Assembly: GCA_004194705.1 (NCBI GenBank)
Contig: SADC01000007.1
Location: 186,001 to 250,000, forward strand
Origin: Ditylenchus dipsaci
Lineage: Eukaryota > Nematoda > Chromadorea > Rhabditida > Anguinidae
DNA: 64,000 nt
Reading direction: 5' to 3'
The stretch's first letter is position 1; each line of letters opens with the position of its first letter. A program made the position numbers and the translations under genes. Shown here piece after piece: positions 1-11,000 of this stretch. Under the pieces are notes generated by a model. That model was not told where the DNA came from. It did not search any database and worked only from the letters and a program-made list of their open reading frames with translations.

Positions 1-11
1 ATCTATAATAA

Positions 12-191
12 TTATTCGAGGAAGAAGTCGAGTGGGAAGAAATAAACTATGTCGACATAGAATGGGTCAATTCTCAGCGAAAGGAAGCTAGCAAAATCAA
101 ATATCAACGCAAGCTCTTTTCCAAGGACAAAGACTCAGGATGCAATCGCTTTTCCTTCCACCGATGTGACAAGTTCCAAGCGGGGTGCTGA
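12..191 (+). pseudogene. Partial reading frame, unrecognised, possibly transposon-derived
   Basis: A 59-codon open stretch without a start Met, beginning just after a TAA and ending at TGA 189-191. It is acidic at the start (EEEVEWEEI), then basic, and ends with a Cys/His-rich tail (DSGCNRFSFHRCDKFQAGC). That tail resembles the amino-terminal Cys-rich region of MULE or FLYWCH-type proteins, but the match is only impressionistic. The following bases to about 340 may hold further broken coding sequence but have stops in all frames. Because a MULE C-terminal fragment lies at 4976-5146 on the same strand, both could be pieces of one old element; this is inference. Confidence 0.3.
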
Positions 192-545
192 GCTAGATTG
201 TAGATTGTCAAAGCAACGGGTAAACTACGCTTCAGATGAGGTCTTCACAAATGAGCAGCAGTTCCTCAGCGTGTGTCTAATGCAAAGCTAATTGATGCTC
301 AGGATTTAATGATGAAGATTAATCTAGATATGGTAAGCTTATCTAGTTCTTTGTTTGTATATCTTATTGGAAAAATTAGTCTCCACTAGCTGCCGTTCAA
401 GCGTGAGTATCTAATCTCTATCAAGCAGCTGAGTTTACCTCTTCTCTTGTAATTTCTGAGTGACTTTTGTTTAATTTTCGTGCTGATTTTTGCCTTATCT
501 TGTAGCTCTTGAATTCCTCTACAAGTATTGACCAAGCATTATGAA

Positions 546-1720
546 TAGGGTTGTCGGTTCGGGTACCCGTTTCGGGTAATTGGAACCGAAACCCGGTTTT
601 TTCCGGGTTTCGGGTATCGGTTCGGTCCGGGTACCCGAAAATTTCGGGTATCGGTTCGGTCCGGGTACCCGAAAATTTCGGGTATCGTTTCGGGTATCCG
701 AAAGTCGGAGACACGATTTCAAACAGTGGGATCAAAGATTTACAACAATTTGTTTGCTTGTGTCAACCTGGGCCCGTATTAATAATCGATTTACCCTTAC
801 ATCAAGTGTGAGTGTGATTTTAGTGTGATTGGGAGGTTCACTGTGATTTTCTGGTGTGAGTGTGAGGTGTGACTGTGATTTTTGAAAACACTGATCTCAC
901 TTCACAATCGGCGAGAAAAATTGCAGTGTACCTATTTTGTAGTTTTTTTTTAATGAAAAGTCAAATCTTGAAATTACTTTGAAGAAATCGTGTTCTGTTA
1001 TAATTTACAACAAGATATACTAGCTTCAAGCAAAGGTGTAATTTTTTTTTTAAACTTACTTTTTTGCTTTTAAGTATGAAGTACGATCAAAGTACGAGTG
1101 AAAACACAAAGGACGAGAAAAAAATGAGGACGAAGACGAGTACGAGTCAATTTTAGCCTCGTACTGCGAGGACGAAGACGAGTTCGAGCGAAAAGAAAGA
1201 GAAGTACTACGAGTACGAGCGATTGAAAAAATGGTACAAGGACGAGTACGAAGTACGGTCCCGAAAATTTTTGATACGAAGTACAAGGACAAGAAATTCA
1301 AAAATTCCTTACACTGGAAACCATAATCTCAGGGCTACATTATGGTGTTAAAACTTTTGAAAAAGGTGAACATTTTCAATCTAATTACGCAAAAGAAACA
1401 TTTGCGCCAAAAAAAGTATTGTCCTTCCAGATATCGTTTGTAAGAATGTTGAAAAGTGAGGTAACCGATTTCATAGTTGACCGCGTGTATGCAGGAAGCC
1501 TTTTTCTGTAAATTCGATTTTTTCGGATATCGGTTCGGGTACCCGAAAATTCGGTTCCGGTTCGTTCGGGTACCCGAAAGTTTCGGGTTTCGGGTATCGG
1601 TTCGGTTCGGGTACCCGAAAGTTTCGGGTTTCGGGTATCGGTTCGGGTACCCGAAAATTTCGGTTCCGGTTCGGTTCCTCGGTTTCGGGTACCCGGAAAT
1701 TCTGGTACCCGACAACCCTA
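546..1720. mobile_element. Non-autonomous hAT-type element, TIR TAGGGTTGTCGG
   Basis: The element begins TAGGGTTGTCGG and ends CCGACAACCCTA. It is flanked by a perfect 8-bp duplication ATTATGAA at 538-545 and 1721-1728, diagnostic of the hAT superfamily. The uninterrupted paralogous repeat has a single related copy of the site near 49871-49879. Inside each end lies an array of a 20-30 bp unit built on the palindrome CGGGTACCCG (about 555-710 and 1530-1710). The middle (720-1520) contains a GTGTGACTGTGA-rich stretch and a GACGAG/GTACGAG-rich stretch. No transposase coding sequence is seen. Confidence 0.9.
1065..1310. repeat. Degenerate GTACGAG/GACGAG repeat with inverted ends
   Basis: A purine-rich stretch made of irregular GACGAAGACGAG and AGTACGAG words, opened by TAAGTATGAAGTACGA and closed by ATACGAAGTACAAGGAC. 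It sits inside the hAT element at 546-1720 and may be another nested insertion. Reading frames across it are low complexity (Ser-rich on the - strand) and are not called as genes. Confidence 0.5.
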
Positions 1721-2489
1721 ATTATGAAGTTGAACGGCGATATGACATGTCTTGAGCAACTTGAGTAGACTTTTGTCAAGTGAGAAAATTTCGTGTCTGA
1801 TGAGGTTTCATATGTGATTCCATTTCAATGGTTTCATATATACACGACATACCATTAGAAAGCCCAGACAAAGGGCTTTCTTATGAGCATAAAAAGAAAT
1901 GCTGCACCAGATAATTTCACTGCTCACCAGCCTGAAAAAAAAACTGTCCAGTTTTCAAAGAGTCTTTTTGAAAATTGGGGTAATTAAAGGCATTGCACAC
2001 AAGTTTAGGGGTCTGATTTTGCGATATTCGTGCTCAGCAGGTCTTAAAACCCCCAGGTAGTCATAAGTTACAGTCGGCCTATCTCGTGTTAAATAATTTT
2101 TGTCTTGCAAAAAATTTGGAACAAGAGTGAATTTATTTTTCTAAGAGTAGTTTTTTAAGCAAACCAGACACGTTATAACGAATCCGGTGTCAGATTTTGC
2201 AATTTCACTGGCCAAAAAAGTTTCACGCTAAAAACATTTTGACTTTAAAGATCATGTTTTTTAAATTGTTCATAGCTTCTCACTGTTCTCTTTTTTCAAA
2301 ATTTTCAGGTATCTAATGCAATATTGGTAGAGCTTTCTGATAGTGCAACCAAAAAATTTGAGGGAGATTTTTTTTTGAAAAATGACAAAAGAAGTCAAAC
2401 ATTTTATACCTGAAAATGACAGTTTTGTTTTAAAACGCTTTTTCGTCAAGATTTTTAAAGCTTTTCAGCAAATTTTATTCGACAAAAAG

Positions 2490-3045
2490 AAATAACTTCT
2501 GCATGTTACAGCATCTCTGACCATAGCAACAATCCTATCTGTATTGAGCCCATTCTTCTGCAAGCACTGTTCAATAAGCCTGGCGATTTCTTCTCCAGTG
2601 TGCTCCTAATTCAGATAGTTTGTACTTGCAAGTCTGGAAGACCTTCTTTGTCCTAGCTTGAACGTCCTCGTCGTCGAAGAAACACATGGAAGCATTTTGG
2701 CGCACATGAATCCGTACTGATTCCTCATCGACCTTGCGCTGTCTGGCATCTACGGTCTGCTGTTGATCAAAGAACGACGTGATTTCACGAGTTTGCTATA
2801 TGAAAAAATTGGTGAGAAAAAATAAAAACTAAGATAGATAGCGTTTACATCGGTTGACATATATTCACCGTCTTGATATTCTTCAGCTCCTCAGCATGCC
2901 TTTCTTCTTCAGATGATTGATCATATTGCCAGTTGAGGAATCCTTTGGCACTGGCAGGAGATGATTGCACTTGAGGCACTTGCGCTTTTGTTCGCCATCA
3001 ACTGTCACCAACAAGAAGCGGGTTTCAAAATACGCAAACTAAAAG
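2490..3045 (-). pseudogene. BED-finger hAT transposase remnant
   Basis: Reading the - strand from 3045: the exon-like segment TVDGEQKRKCLKCNHLLP followed by GNMINHLKKK gives the CxxC and first His of a BED zinc finger. A small indel near 2905 breaks the frame before RHAEELK. A second segment from about 2800 reads QTREITSFFDQQQ then DARQRKVDEESVRIHV and FFDDEDVQARTKKVF. After a frameshift near 2608 it continues GEEIARLIEQCLQKNG, a typical hAT order. At least two frameshifts mean it cannot encode a working protein. The catalytic and dimerisation parts are absent. Ends are approximate. Confidence 0.6.
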
Positions 3046-3302
3046 CTTGAGGCGAAATTGAAAAATTTGTGTAGAGTACTTTTATGTCGAAAAAATTCCG
3101 AATTTTTTTTTACAGCATTCACATTTCAATGCTCAATTTGTTAAAGTCTCAAAAACCGGCTAAAACCACAATGCTCTACGTTATCACAATCGGAAGAGCA
3201 CGCTCAGCACTACCGATTGTGAAAATAATGAGCGTGGCACCTCGACTCCAGCTCGAGAAAAGTCAAAAAGAAACAAAAGCAGTGTGACTTACTCAGTCCA
3301 AG

Positions 3303-3316
3303 TACTATATAAAGAT
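3303..3316 (+). promoter_or_regulatory. TATA-like word, first of three
   Basis: TACTATATAAAGAT, preceded by a CAG-rich stretch. The same word recurs at 4051-4064 and 4630-4643 in otherwise different sequence. It could be a core promoter for small transcripts or simply a shared repeat end; no downstream gene is recognised. Confidence 0.25.
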
Positions 3317-3589
3317 TGCATGAGGCGAGTGAAAACAGGGACAATTTTTAAATAATTGCTGGTGTTCGCTTCAATTTGCAATGTAACGCGCTGGTATGCT
3401 CTTCTAAGACGAGCAGAACAACATTTAGCACCAGGGTCTGCAGGCACCTATCGGCGCCTATGCCGTTCAGGAACATTAGTGTTCCGGGTACTATGGTTCG
3501 GAAACATCAGTGGTTCATGTACATTAGTAGTTCGGGTAGATCAATCGTTCGAGTGTTAGGGTAGATAATACACCTTACCTGTTAACCCA

Positions 3590-3670
3590 CCTACTCTACC
3601 TCACCTACCCTCTCCTACCATCGCCTATGCTCGCCTATCCTTGCCTATCCTCGCCTACCCTTCGCCTACT
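3590..3670. repeat. Short tandem array of TCGCCTAYCC
   Basis: About seven irregular copies of a 10-11 bp C-rich word (TCGCCTATCC, TTGCCTATCC, TCGCCTACCC). Flanking CTACC-rich sequence to about 3810 is lower-grade material of the same kind. Confidence 0.7.
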
Positions 3671-4050
3671 ATGACGTACACCTGACTTGTTTCCAGGGTG
3701 TACGTTATATCAGAATTTGACTGTAGAGATTCCACCAATTAATACTTAAATATTCTATCTGGCTATCTACCCACCCTGACTGGCTATTTACCTACCTTAC
3801 CTGGCAGAAAAGGGGGCTTGAACACAAAAAATCCACCTTAAATCCAGGCTAAAATCCACCATCACCAATTTGGAGGGCAAGGAAAATTTTTTTTAGAAGC
3901 AACTTAAATTATACGTGTTTGTGCTTAAAAGAAAGCCAAGATGTTGCACTTGAGGATTCCGCAGAGATATTCTACATTAGTTTGCGAACAATGGCAGAAA
4001 ATCAGCCTTAAAAAAAGAAGTGTGACGGACCACCCCCTCCTCGACCCAAA

Positions 4051-4064
4051 TACTATATAGAGAT
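4051..4064 (+). promoter_or_regulatory. TATA-like word, second of three
   Basis: TACTATATAGAGAT, identical to the copy at 4630. It follows a C-rich stretch, as the third copy also does. Downstream sequence 4080-4300 has no recognisable gene. Confidence 0.25.
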
Positions 4065-4340
4065 AAAGTCGAGGTCTTTGACTCTTGGCAAACAATTTTA
4101 GTTTTGTATGCAAATTTTCGCGCCATTCGCCTTGGCATTTGTGATTTTGAATATTTTTTCTTTTTCTGGAATGATAAAAAGATTGAATTCCGATGACACT
4201 TTCTGATCATTGTAAACAGATATTTTTATAATGTTTATTACCGTACAAGGGTCGGCAGGCGCCTTTACAGACATTTTTGCAACAGACAATACCATATTGC
4301 TGAAAATAAATTCCTGCTTAGCGTGCTCGATTATGCCTAG

Positions 4341-4393
4341 TTCACAATGGAGGACTGCAGTCCTGGGTGGCGACTGCAGTCCTCCATTGTGAA
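4341..4393. repeat. Near-perfect short hairpin
   Basis: TTCACAATGGAGGACTGCAG pairs with its reverse complement at the other end across a loop of a few bases. The arms themselves contain the palindrome GGACTGCAGTCC. It may be a very small MITE; no clear target duplication was seen. Confidence 0.75.
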
Positions 4394-4629
4394 CAACGCA
4401 TTAGCTTACACAATGTCTTTCAAAATTCAAACTTGACTGTATATTTTTTAAATCCCTCACGAGACAAAAAAATTAATTCCATCTGGATATTCCTGATCCT
4501 AATAATCGTATGGCTTCATAAAAATAGGCATATTCCCTATTAGAATTCACTTTTTTAGCTATTCTCTTTTTCCCCCTCTACGAATCATTTTGGCCTCCGA
4601 GGTCAGAAAAGCGTGCCCCCCGTCTCAAA

Positions 4630-4643
4630 TACTATATAGAGAT
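4630..4643 (+). promoter_or_regulatory. TATA-like word, third of three
   Basis: TACTATATAGAGAT again, after a CCCCCCGTCTCAAA stretch. See the entries at 3303 and 4051. Confidence 0.25.
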
Positions 4644-4975
4644 TAGGCATGTGTCAGTGTGCAGCGCTGTTTATATTTATCCTGCTTTTTAGGGCAAGCC
4701 AAAGATTGTGCCATTTCAAACTGCGCCAATTAAAATTGGTCCTGTAAATTTGTGAAATTTAGCAGTAAATTTATCGTAAAGTCAACTTCACAGTCCGTTG
4801 CCTTATTTGTGTATCAATGTTTGTAAATCGCTCAGGCAGAAACAACTTTAGCACTATTTTAGATGCAATCTCAAGTCGGTCAAAGGAAGAGGCGATGAGC
4901 GGCGCGCGAATGGACGACTGTGAAGGAGTGCTCTAGTAAGGAAGATGCAGACGTGTGGATGGCTGAGAATGCAAG

Positions 4976-5146
4976 ATGGAGTCTTCGAATGCAACAAACA
5001 ATGGGCTAGAAGGCACCAATAATCTCATCAAGAAGGATTACACTCAACGCGAGCTTCTGGGAATTTCGAGGTTTCTACTCTTGGTGGAGCAATACGTTCA
5101 CGACCGGAGCATCGATCCGGAGAAAGTAGCTTTGACCTTGACATAG
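4976..5146 (+). pseudogene. MULE-type transposase C-terminal fragment
   Basis: An open stretch ending at TAG 5144-5146 reads SNATNNGLEGTNNLIKKDY, then TQRELLGISRFLLLVEQYV and HDRSIDPEKVALTLT. The TNNGLEGTNNxIKK..T.RE.L...F pattern is characteristic of the region downstream of the catalytic core in MULE-like transposases. The upstream 4860-4975 looks like degraded coding sequence with stops. Only this fragment is left, so it is a relic. Attribution is by eye. Confidence 0.5.
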
Positions 5147-5353
5147 CTTTGACCTTGACACGAATGTTTCAGTTAATTTTCATGTTTCCATAAGATTTTT
5201 CAGAAAATGTTTTTATTATGATAACACTTTCGCATTCTGCGTGAAAAGTTGGCCAAGTAATGTATTAACAGATGAGCCAATCAATCGAAAAATATGGTTA
5301 AGAAAAGAAAACCAAAAAAGTAAAAAATCCCACGCAGCATTCACACCCTCCCC

Positions 5354-6478
5354 CTTTAAGGGGCATGCTCGCGCCCGATGGAATAATTCTTGCATTTTAA
5401 ATTGGCGGGTACCAGGCACGCCAGAGATTTGAATTTCAAAATCAAATTTTAAAATCATTTGAGTTCTGTGCTTTGATCTGTCGTGACTTGCCGGTAATTT
5501 TTGCTCTAATTTTTACGCTTGCCTTTCTTACTAACTGACTGTTTTGGTTTTAGCGTCAAATAATCTCGTGTGTTCAGCTGGTCATTCTCGTGCATGCTCA
5601 GGTTCTTCTCTTGATCTTGCTGTTTGTATTAGATAAGTTTTTTTATTTTCTGTGCCGTCATTTGCTTTTTCTTGTTCCGTTTTTCAGGTGTCTATCTGGA
5701 GGTCTCAAGAAGGAATTTTAGTTTTACTTTCTATCCAGGCGTCTTTGCTATGTGAGCTGCTACAAAGATGCAAGACGTAAAGATATGGTCCCAATTGTCG
5801 ATTGAACCTGAAAATTAGTGCTATAAAGCCCAGCAGAATAAACACTTTCGCTAGGCAGCCTCTTCAGAGAAGTTGAACGCGCTCCGACAGATATGTTACA
5901 AGGGCCTAGCCATACTGCCATAGAATGAAGCACGAAGGCACATAGAAAGTGACACTTCGACCGCATACAGGCTGACAAAGTCGAAAGTAGCTACGTAAAT
6001 GGCTGCCTGCTAAATTTGACGTTACATTTATAAGGGACTTTGACAGGATGTATGCAGTCACTGCGTAAATTGTGTAAAAAATGTGTAAAAATACCTGAGC
6101 AGAGAACCTAAAATTCCTTCTTGAGACCTCCAGATAGACACCTGAAAAACGGAACAAGGAAAAAGCAAATGACGGCACAGAAAATAAAAAAACTTATCTA
6201 ATACAAACAGCAAGATCAAGAGAAGAACCTGAGCATGCACGAGAATGACCAGCTGAACACACGAGATTATTTGACGCTAAAACCAAAACAGTCAGTTAGT
6301 AAGAAAGGCAAGCGTAAAAAATTAGAGCAAAAATTACCGGCAAGTCACGACAGATCAAAGCACAGAACTCAAAATGATTTTAAAATTTGATTTTGAAATT
6401 CAAATCTCTGGCGTGCCTGGTACCCGCCAATTTAAAATGCAAGAATTATTCCATCGGGCGCGAGCATGCCCCTTTAAA
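5354..6478. mobile_element. Fold-back element with ~370-bp inverted arms
   Basis: The left end CTTTAAGGGGCATGCTCGCG is matched by the reverse complement at 6457-6478. The arms (about 5354-5720 and 6105-6478) are almost identical inverted copies around a ~385-bp loop. The loop (5720-6105) has no recognisable gene. The ends resemble those of the fold-back element at 60711-62568 (shared GGGCATGCTCG and CCAGAGATTTGAA), so the two belong to one family. Reading frames in the arms are mirrored and are not called as genes. Confidence 0.85.
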
Positions 6479-6479
6479 G

Positions 6480-6680
6480 TAATAAGAGGTGGTGCCCGGG
6501 AATTCAAATATTTTTCCTAATCATTGAATTTCTGTAAATATTTTTTAACTTTGTTTCTAACTAAATAAGGCCTAGAATTTAATTTTAGGTATGGTTTTGT
6601 TAGAAACCAAGTTGAAAAATCCGTACATAAGTTCAGTGATTAGGAAAAGATTTTGAATTCCCGGGCACCACCTCTTATTA
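6480..6680. mobile_element. Palindromic MITE, TIR TAATAAGAGGTGGTGCCC
   Basis: A 201-bp near-complete palindrome with ends TAATAAGAGGTGGTGCCCGG and its reverse complement. It sits directly against the right end of the fold-back element at 5354-6478, and a second GCATGCCCCTTTAAA-like word follows it. A relative without these outermost bases lies at 45446-45600. Confidence 0.8.
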
Positions 6681-7950
6681 GCGTGGATATGCCCCTTTAA
6701 AGGCTTTAAAAAAATTGATGATTTTTTAAAAAATATATTAATCTGTATATTTCAGTCTAAATCTAAAATCATGCTTTAGAGATTGATACCCCGATAGAAA
6801 GCTGAGATTCTGAGCTACACGATGGTTGAAAATTTGTTGAAAAAGAAATACAAAAATTGAGAAAAAATGTCAATTTAAAATTTGGGGACATTTTTCAGCA
6901 AATTTGGGGACAAAATTTAATACCACCCTTCAAATTGGGCCGAAATCAAATTGGGCCAATTCAAATTGTCCAAATTTAAATTGGGTCACATTTTGACTGC
7001 GGAAAAAAGACTTTCGCTTCTGAATATCATGAATTTCAGATACGCTATAAAGCCACGATTTTTTTGATTCATCTTGTGCTGAATTCGATGCTCTTTCTGA
7101 ATCTGTGACTGAAAAGTTTACGGTCATCCCTCATTTTCGAGAAAAATGGCATTTTCTCTGAAAATTTTTGCTTCGAAAAATTTGACTTTTGTGTTAATTG
7201 CCTATTTTTTCGCTAAAATATGGCGACAACCTAAAACTGACATCACTTTCAGAAAGCCAGCTCAGTTCTGCGTCGAGTGGTATGTCATGCATGTGGGTCC
7301 TGTAATAACAATCAAAAACTCCATCCTCAAAAACAAAAATAACTACATTTCAGACATTCCACATGGTCCGAATTTAAAATCGGCCATATCTCGAGATCCA
7401 ATCATCAATTTGCAGGTCTGCAAAAATTAAAATTACTCAGAATGAGCTGCTCCTCAAAATGAGCTCAAAAGAAAAAGTTGTGAAAAATTGAGATAACAAG
7501 GTCTGGTCCATAATTAGAGAACGTGTGTTTTAAACATTGAAATAAGAACAAGAACTCACAGGGATGCGAAAATCTATGATAAAGACTACAGAATGCGACA
7601 AAAAAATAGCCCGTCCAGCCAAAAACTGAAAATTTCGGCCGGTCTGGCCGAGTCTAAAGCCGAAAACTAAAATTTTAGGCCGGCCGACAACCCTAGAAAA
7701 GACAAGATATTATAAACTACTAGCGGGAAGCAATAAATTCTACTCGAATTCTAGTCAGGAGTCTTGGGCGGAGTCTTTCATTTTTATCTCAATTTTTCAA
7801 AAGACATCTACTTTATAAAATGCTCATATGGTAGCCCTGAATCTTAGCTACAAAATGGTAATAACAGAATAATTTTTGAAAAATTGAAAAAAAAGTTATG
7901 GCCATTTCCGTGCGACAAATCTGATTTAGCATCCGCAAACAGACTCCTCA
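6681..7950. other. Intergenic stretch upstream of RTEL1, no gene seen
   Basis: AT-rich sequence with an AAATTGGGCC-type repeat at 6925-6990 and a half hAT end CCGGCCGACAACCCTA near 7678-7695 (same terminus as the element at 546-1720). The open stretch at 7146-7430 shows no recognisable protein features. The 5' part of RTEL1 regulation must lie here, but no promoter element was identifiable. Confidence 0.5.
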
Positions 7951-7995
7951 TTGTGTTTGAGGCCTAACGTCAACGCGCCAAATAAACGAATAATT

Positions 7996-8005
7996 GACAT
8001 TTCAG
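7996..8005 (+). promoter_or_regulatory. Splice-acceptor-like site 41 nt upstream of the RTEL1 start
   Basis: GACATTTCAG, a strong nematode-type 3' splice site, ends at 8005; the chosen ATG is at 8047. No convincing nearby donor was found, so this could accept a spliced leader or an upstream 5'UTR exon. This is inference. Confidence 0.35.
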
Positions 8006-8046
8006 ACCTTATTATTTATTCGCTCACCTCGAAACTAATCAGGATA

Positions 8047-11000
8047 ATGCAAAAGCAAGAGCGAAATGCAGAGCCTGTTTCTATCGGTGGATTGCGTATT
8101 GAATTTCCATATGTGCCTTATGAATGTCAAAAATCTTTCATGCAGAAAGTTGTAGAGGCTCTAAACTTCGTAATAAAATTGTTAACGCTTTCATTAACCA
8201 ACAACACATTTGTATTAACAGAGCACCAATGCAGCTCTGGAATCTCCAACAGGGACCGGAAAAACTCTATCTCTCTTGTGTGCTTCAATAGCTTGGGTAC
8301 AACGGGAAAAAGAAAAGTTGAAAGCTCCTATACAGTCCAATGTGGAAAACAACATGCTGCGCATTGATACCTCATCAACGAAAAATATTGCGGGTATGCT
8401 TTTGTTTCTTGTCTCTTCATTTATTTCACTGGCTTCCGTCCAGATGCCAGTGCAGCAAATCCGCTCTATCCAAGAATATTCTACGCGTCAAGAACCCACA
8501 GTCAACTTCAGCAAATTGTGCGAGAGTTGAACAAGACAAAATATCGATCGTAATGGTTTCTATTAATTTTTATAACTGCTCTGCCAACATCTGCGATTTT
8601 CAGAGTCATCAAAGTTGCTACACTAGCTGGTAGGGATCAGTTATGTATTAACGAAAAGGTGTTCAATATGAAGCTATACACATAAAACTACAATTTTTGA
8701 CCACTTATTTGCAGATTATGAAGGAGCAAAACTCGGAAAAGAAAGGGCACATGTGCAGGAGCTTGGTGAATAAGCGAGGATGTCATTACTTTAACATGCT
8801 AGACAGTTAGTGATTTTCCTACTTCATAAGTTATGGTGCAGTCGACTCTCGATTTAACATACAGTCAAACCTCGATTTAAGGACACCCTGGGGACCGGCG
8901 AAACTGCTGTCCTTAAATCGAGGTTCAATTATACTAAAATTGAAGAAAACAAAACCAAAAGACCCCAAAACAGATGTCCTTAAATCGAGGGTGTCCTTAA
9001 ATCGAGTGTCCTTAAATCGAGGTTTGACTGTACACTCATGATTTTGAAAAACGATCGGCAAAATCGGAATCCTTGCGATTTTCGGGACCAGACTGTCAAA
9101 ATAGAATAAGTAAAAAATGTCGAAAAGTGAGTTAAAAAAAGTGTCGGACCCTAGGCGGGAATGAACTTTTTGGGTGTATGTTAAATCGAGAGTTGACTGT
9201 ATTGGTGTTTTTATTTCAAGTTTTTTTGTAGAAGATGGGGACTTGGTTGAAGAAATCTATAATAACGAATGTGGAGGGCAAGCCATGGATATCGAAGACC
9301 TGGTTGCGACGGCTAAAAAGCTGAGGTTGCATTTCGTGTGTATAGATTTCACATGCTTTTTTCTGCTAATCTTAAATTTTTAGGCATTGCCCATTCTACC
9401 GATCTCGTCAAATGTATTCAGCTGCGGACTTGGTGCTCCTCCCGTACAACTACATACTGGACCCTAAAACTAGAGATGCGTACCAGATCAAACTTCGAGG
9501 AAATATACTCATTTTTGATGAGGCTCATAACCTGGTTATTTATTCTTCAGAATAATTGATAATAGTGTCCATAACCGTGTGGTATTTGAGGAATCCATAG
9601 CGGAAGAATCAATGTCTATGGAATTTACAACCAAAGCCTTAAGCCTGTGTATTCGGGAATGCAAGAAAGTGCTTGAAATAATTATGGAGGAGGAGGAAGC
9701 CATACGCGCTGACGGAGTTAGTAAGTTTTATCTAGATCTTAGTCATAGAATTGTTGCAGGATAATTCAACCGTCAGTTTTGCAACATTGATGAAGTCTAA
9801 AGAGCCAAGGGCTTCAAAAAAAGATCAGGAGAAAAAGCTGAAGAAGGAAGATGTTGCCTCTTTGCTGTGTAAATCTTTGGCCCATTCGTAAAAATTTTAC
9901 GACTATTTATTTGCGTAATTCAGTGTTTCTGCAAACCTTCGAAGAAAAAATTGATGCAATGGATCTGACCAAAGAAGGAATAAGCGTAAAATCATTGCCA
10001 GGGAAGGTATTTCTGGGGCAGCAGATGATATCTCTTTTAGAAAGTGCTGGTATTAGCAAAATGCACCGAGAACCAATTTGCAAACTGATTGATCAGATCG
10101 GTGTCTTCTTGGCAACGAATGGTGTCTCCCTACTATCTTAATTCGTTTGTTTTTAATTATTCTGTGCTCAATTGTAGCTGATGGGAATTCTGGGATATGG
10201 GCTGAGAAGGGCACTAATTTGGCTGATTTCTCTAATTTTATTGCAAAGGTTCTGGTGATACATTTGAGGGGATTATACCGATTCCTCAGCAGGGGTGGAT
10301 TAGTAAAGTAAGGCCATTTAGACTTAGTTTTGTTTATTCACTTTTAATTAACTGATATTTCAGCCACCGCAGCAGAAACCTTCTCTTTCTCGTCTCTTCC
10401 AACTATACGTGCTGAAAGACGATTCGGGTGCCACAAAGTTCCATTACTGGTGTTTTTCGGTGAGAAATTTCCGCATATTTTGTTCTTCCTACTAGTTTAC
10501 ATCTGTTTTTCAGGCTGGAGTAGCTATGCGGTTCTTGCAGTGTAACTTTATCTGTTGCTTATAATTTTTATTGTTTGAAAAAAAATTTAGCTCGCGGTGT
10601 GCACTCAATCATACTGGCCTCGGGAACTCTGTATGTAAATTGACTTTTGTTTTTCAATTTTTTGAATTAATGAAGCAAGAATGTCTCTTTGAATATTTAC
10701 AAAATCAAAGGGAAGAAATAAAAATTGAAGTGAAGCAATAGCATACTTCATTACACAAATTACAAACAAATGCCATCTATTAAACACTTTGCAGGTCACC
10801 AATGTCAACCTTTGTGTCCACTATGTCGATGTAATTGTAGGTCTGCATTAAAAAAATATTTTTGATATTTCAGTCCTTTCGGATCGGTTTTGGAAAATGG
10901 ACACGCAGCTAAACCTGACCAATTGGTAAGTCCTTTCGGATGAGGGCCTTTTCTTAATTACACTAAGTTTCAGATCGTAGGAGCCTTGCGAAGAGGTCCG

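Larger units (their letters stand above)
390..2060. repeat. Dispersed repeat, paralogous to 49785-50620, interrupted by a hAT element
   Basis: The stretches 440-545 and 1721-2060 align with 49785-50100 and 50510-50620, sharing for example the words around GACATGTCTTG, CATTAGAAAGCC and GTGCTCAGCAGGTC. The second copy lacks the 546-1720 insertion and so gives its empty site; the first copy lacks a different palindromic insertion found at about 50090-50510. No coding function is seen. Confidence 0.75.

Noticed and set aside
421..1779. Several open frames rich in GYPNR/VPEPNRYP or FGYRFGYPK repeats
   Set aside because: They translate the CGGGTACCCG subterminal arrays of a hAT element and appear on both strands.
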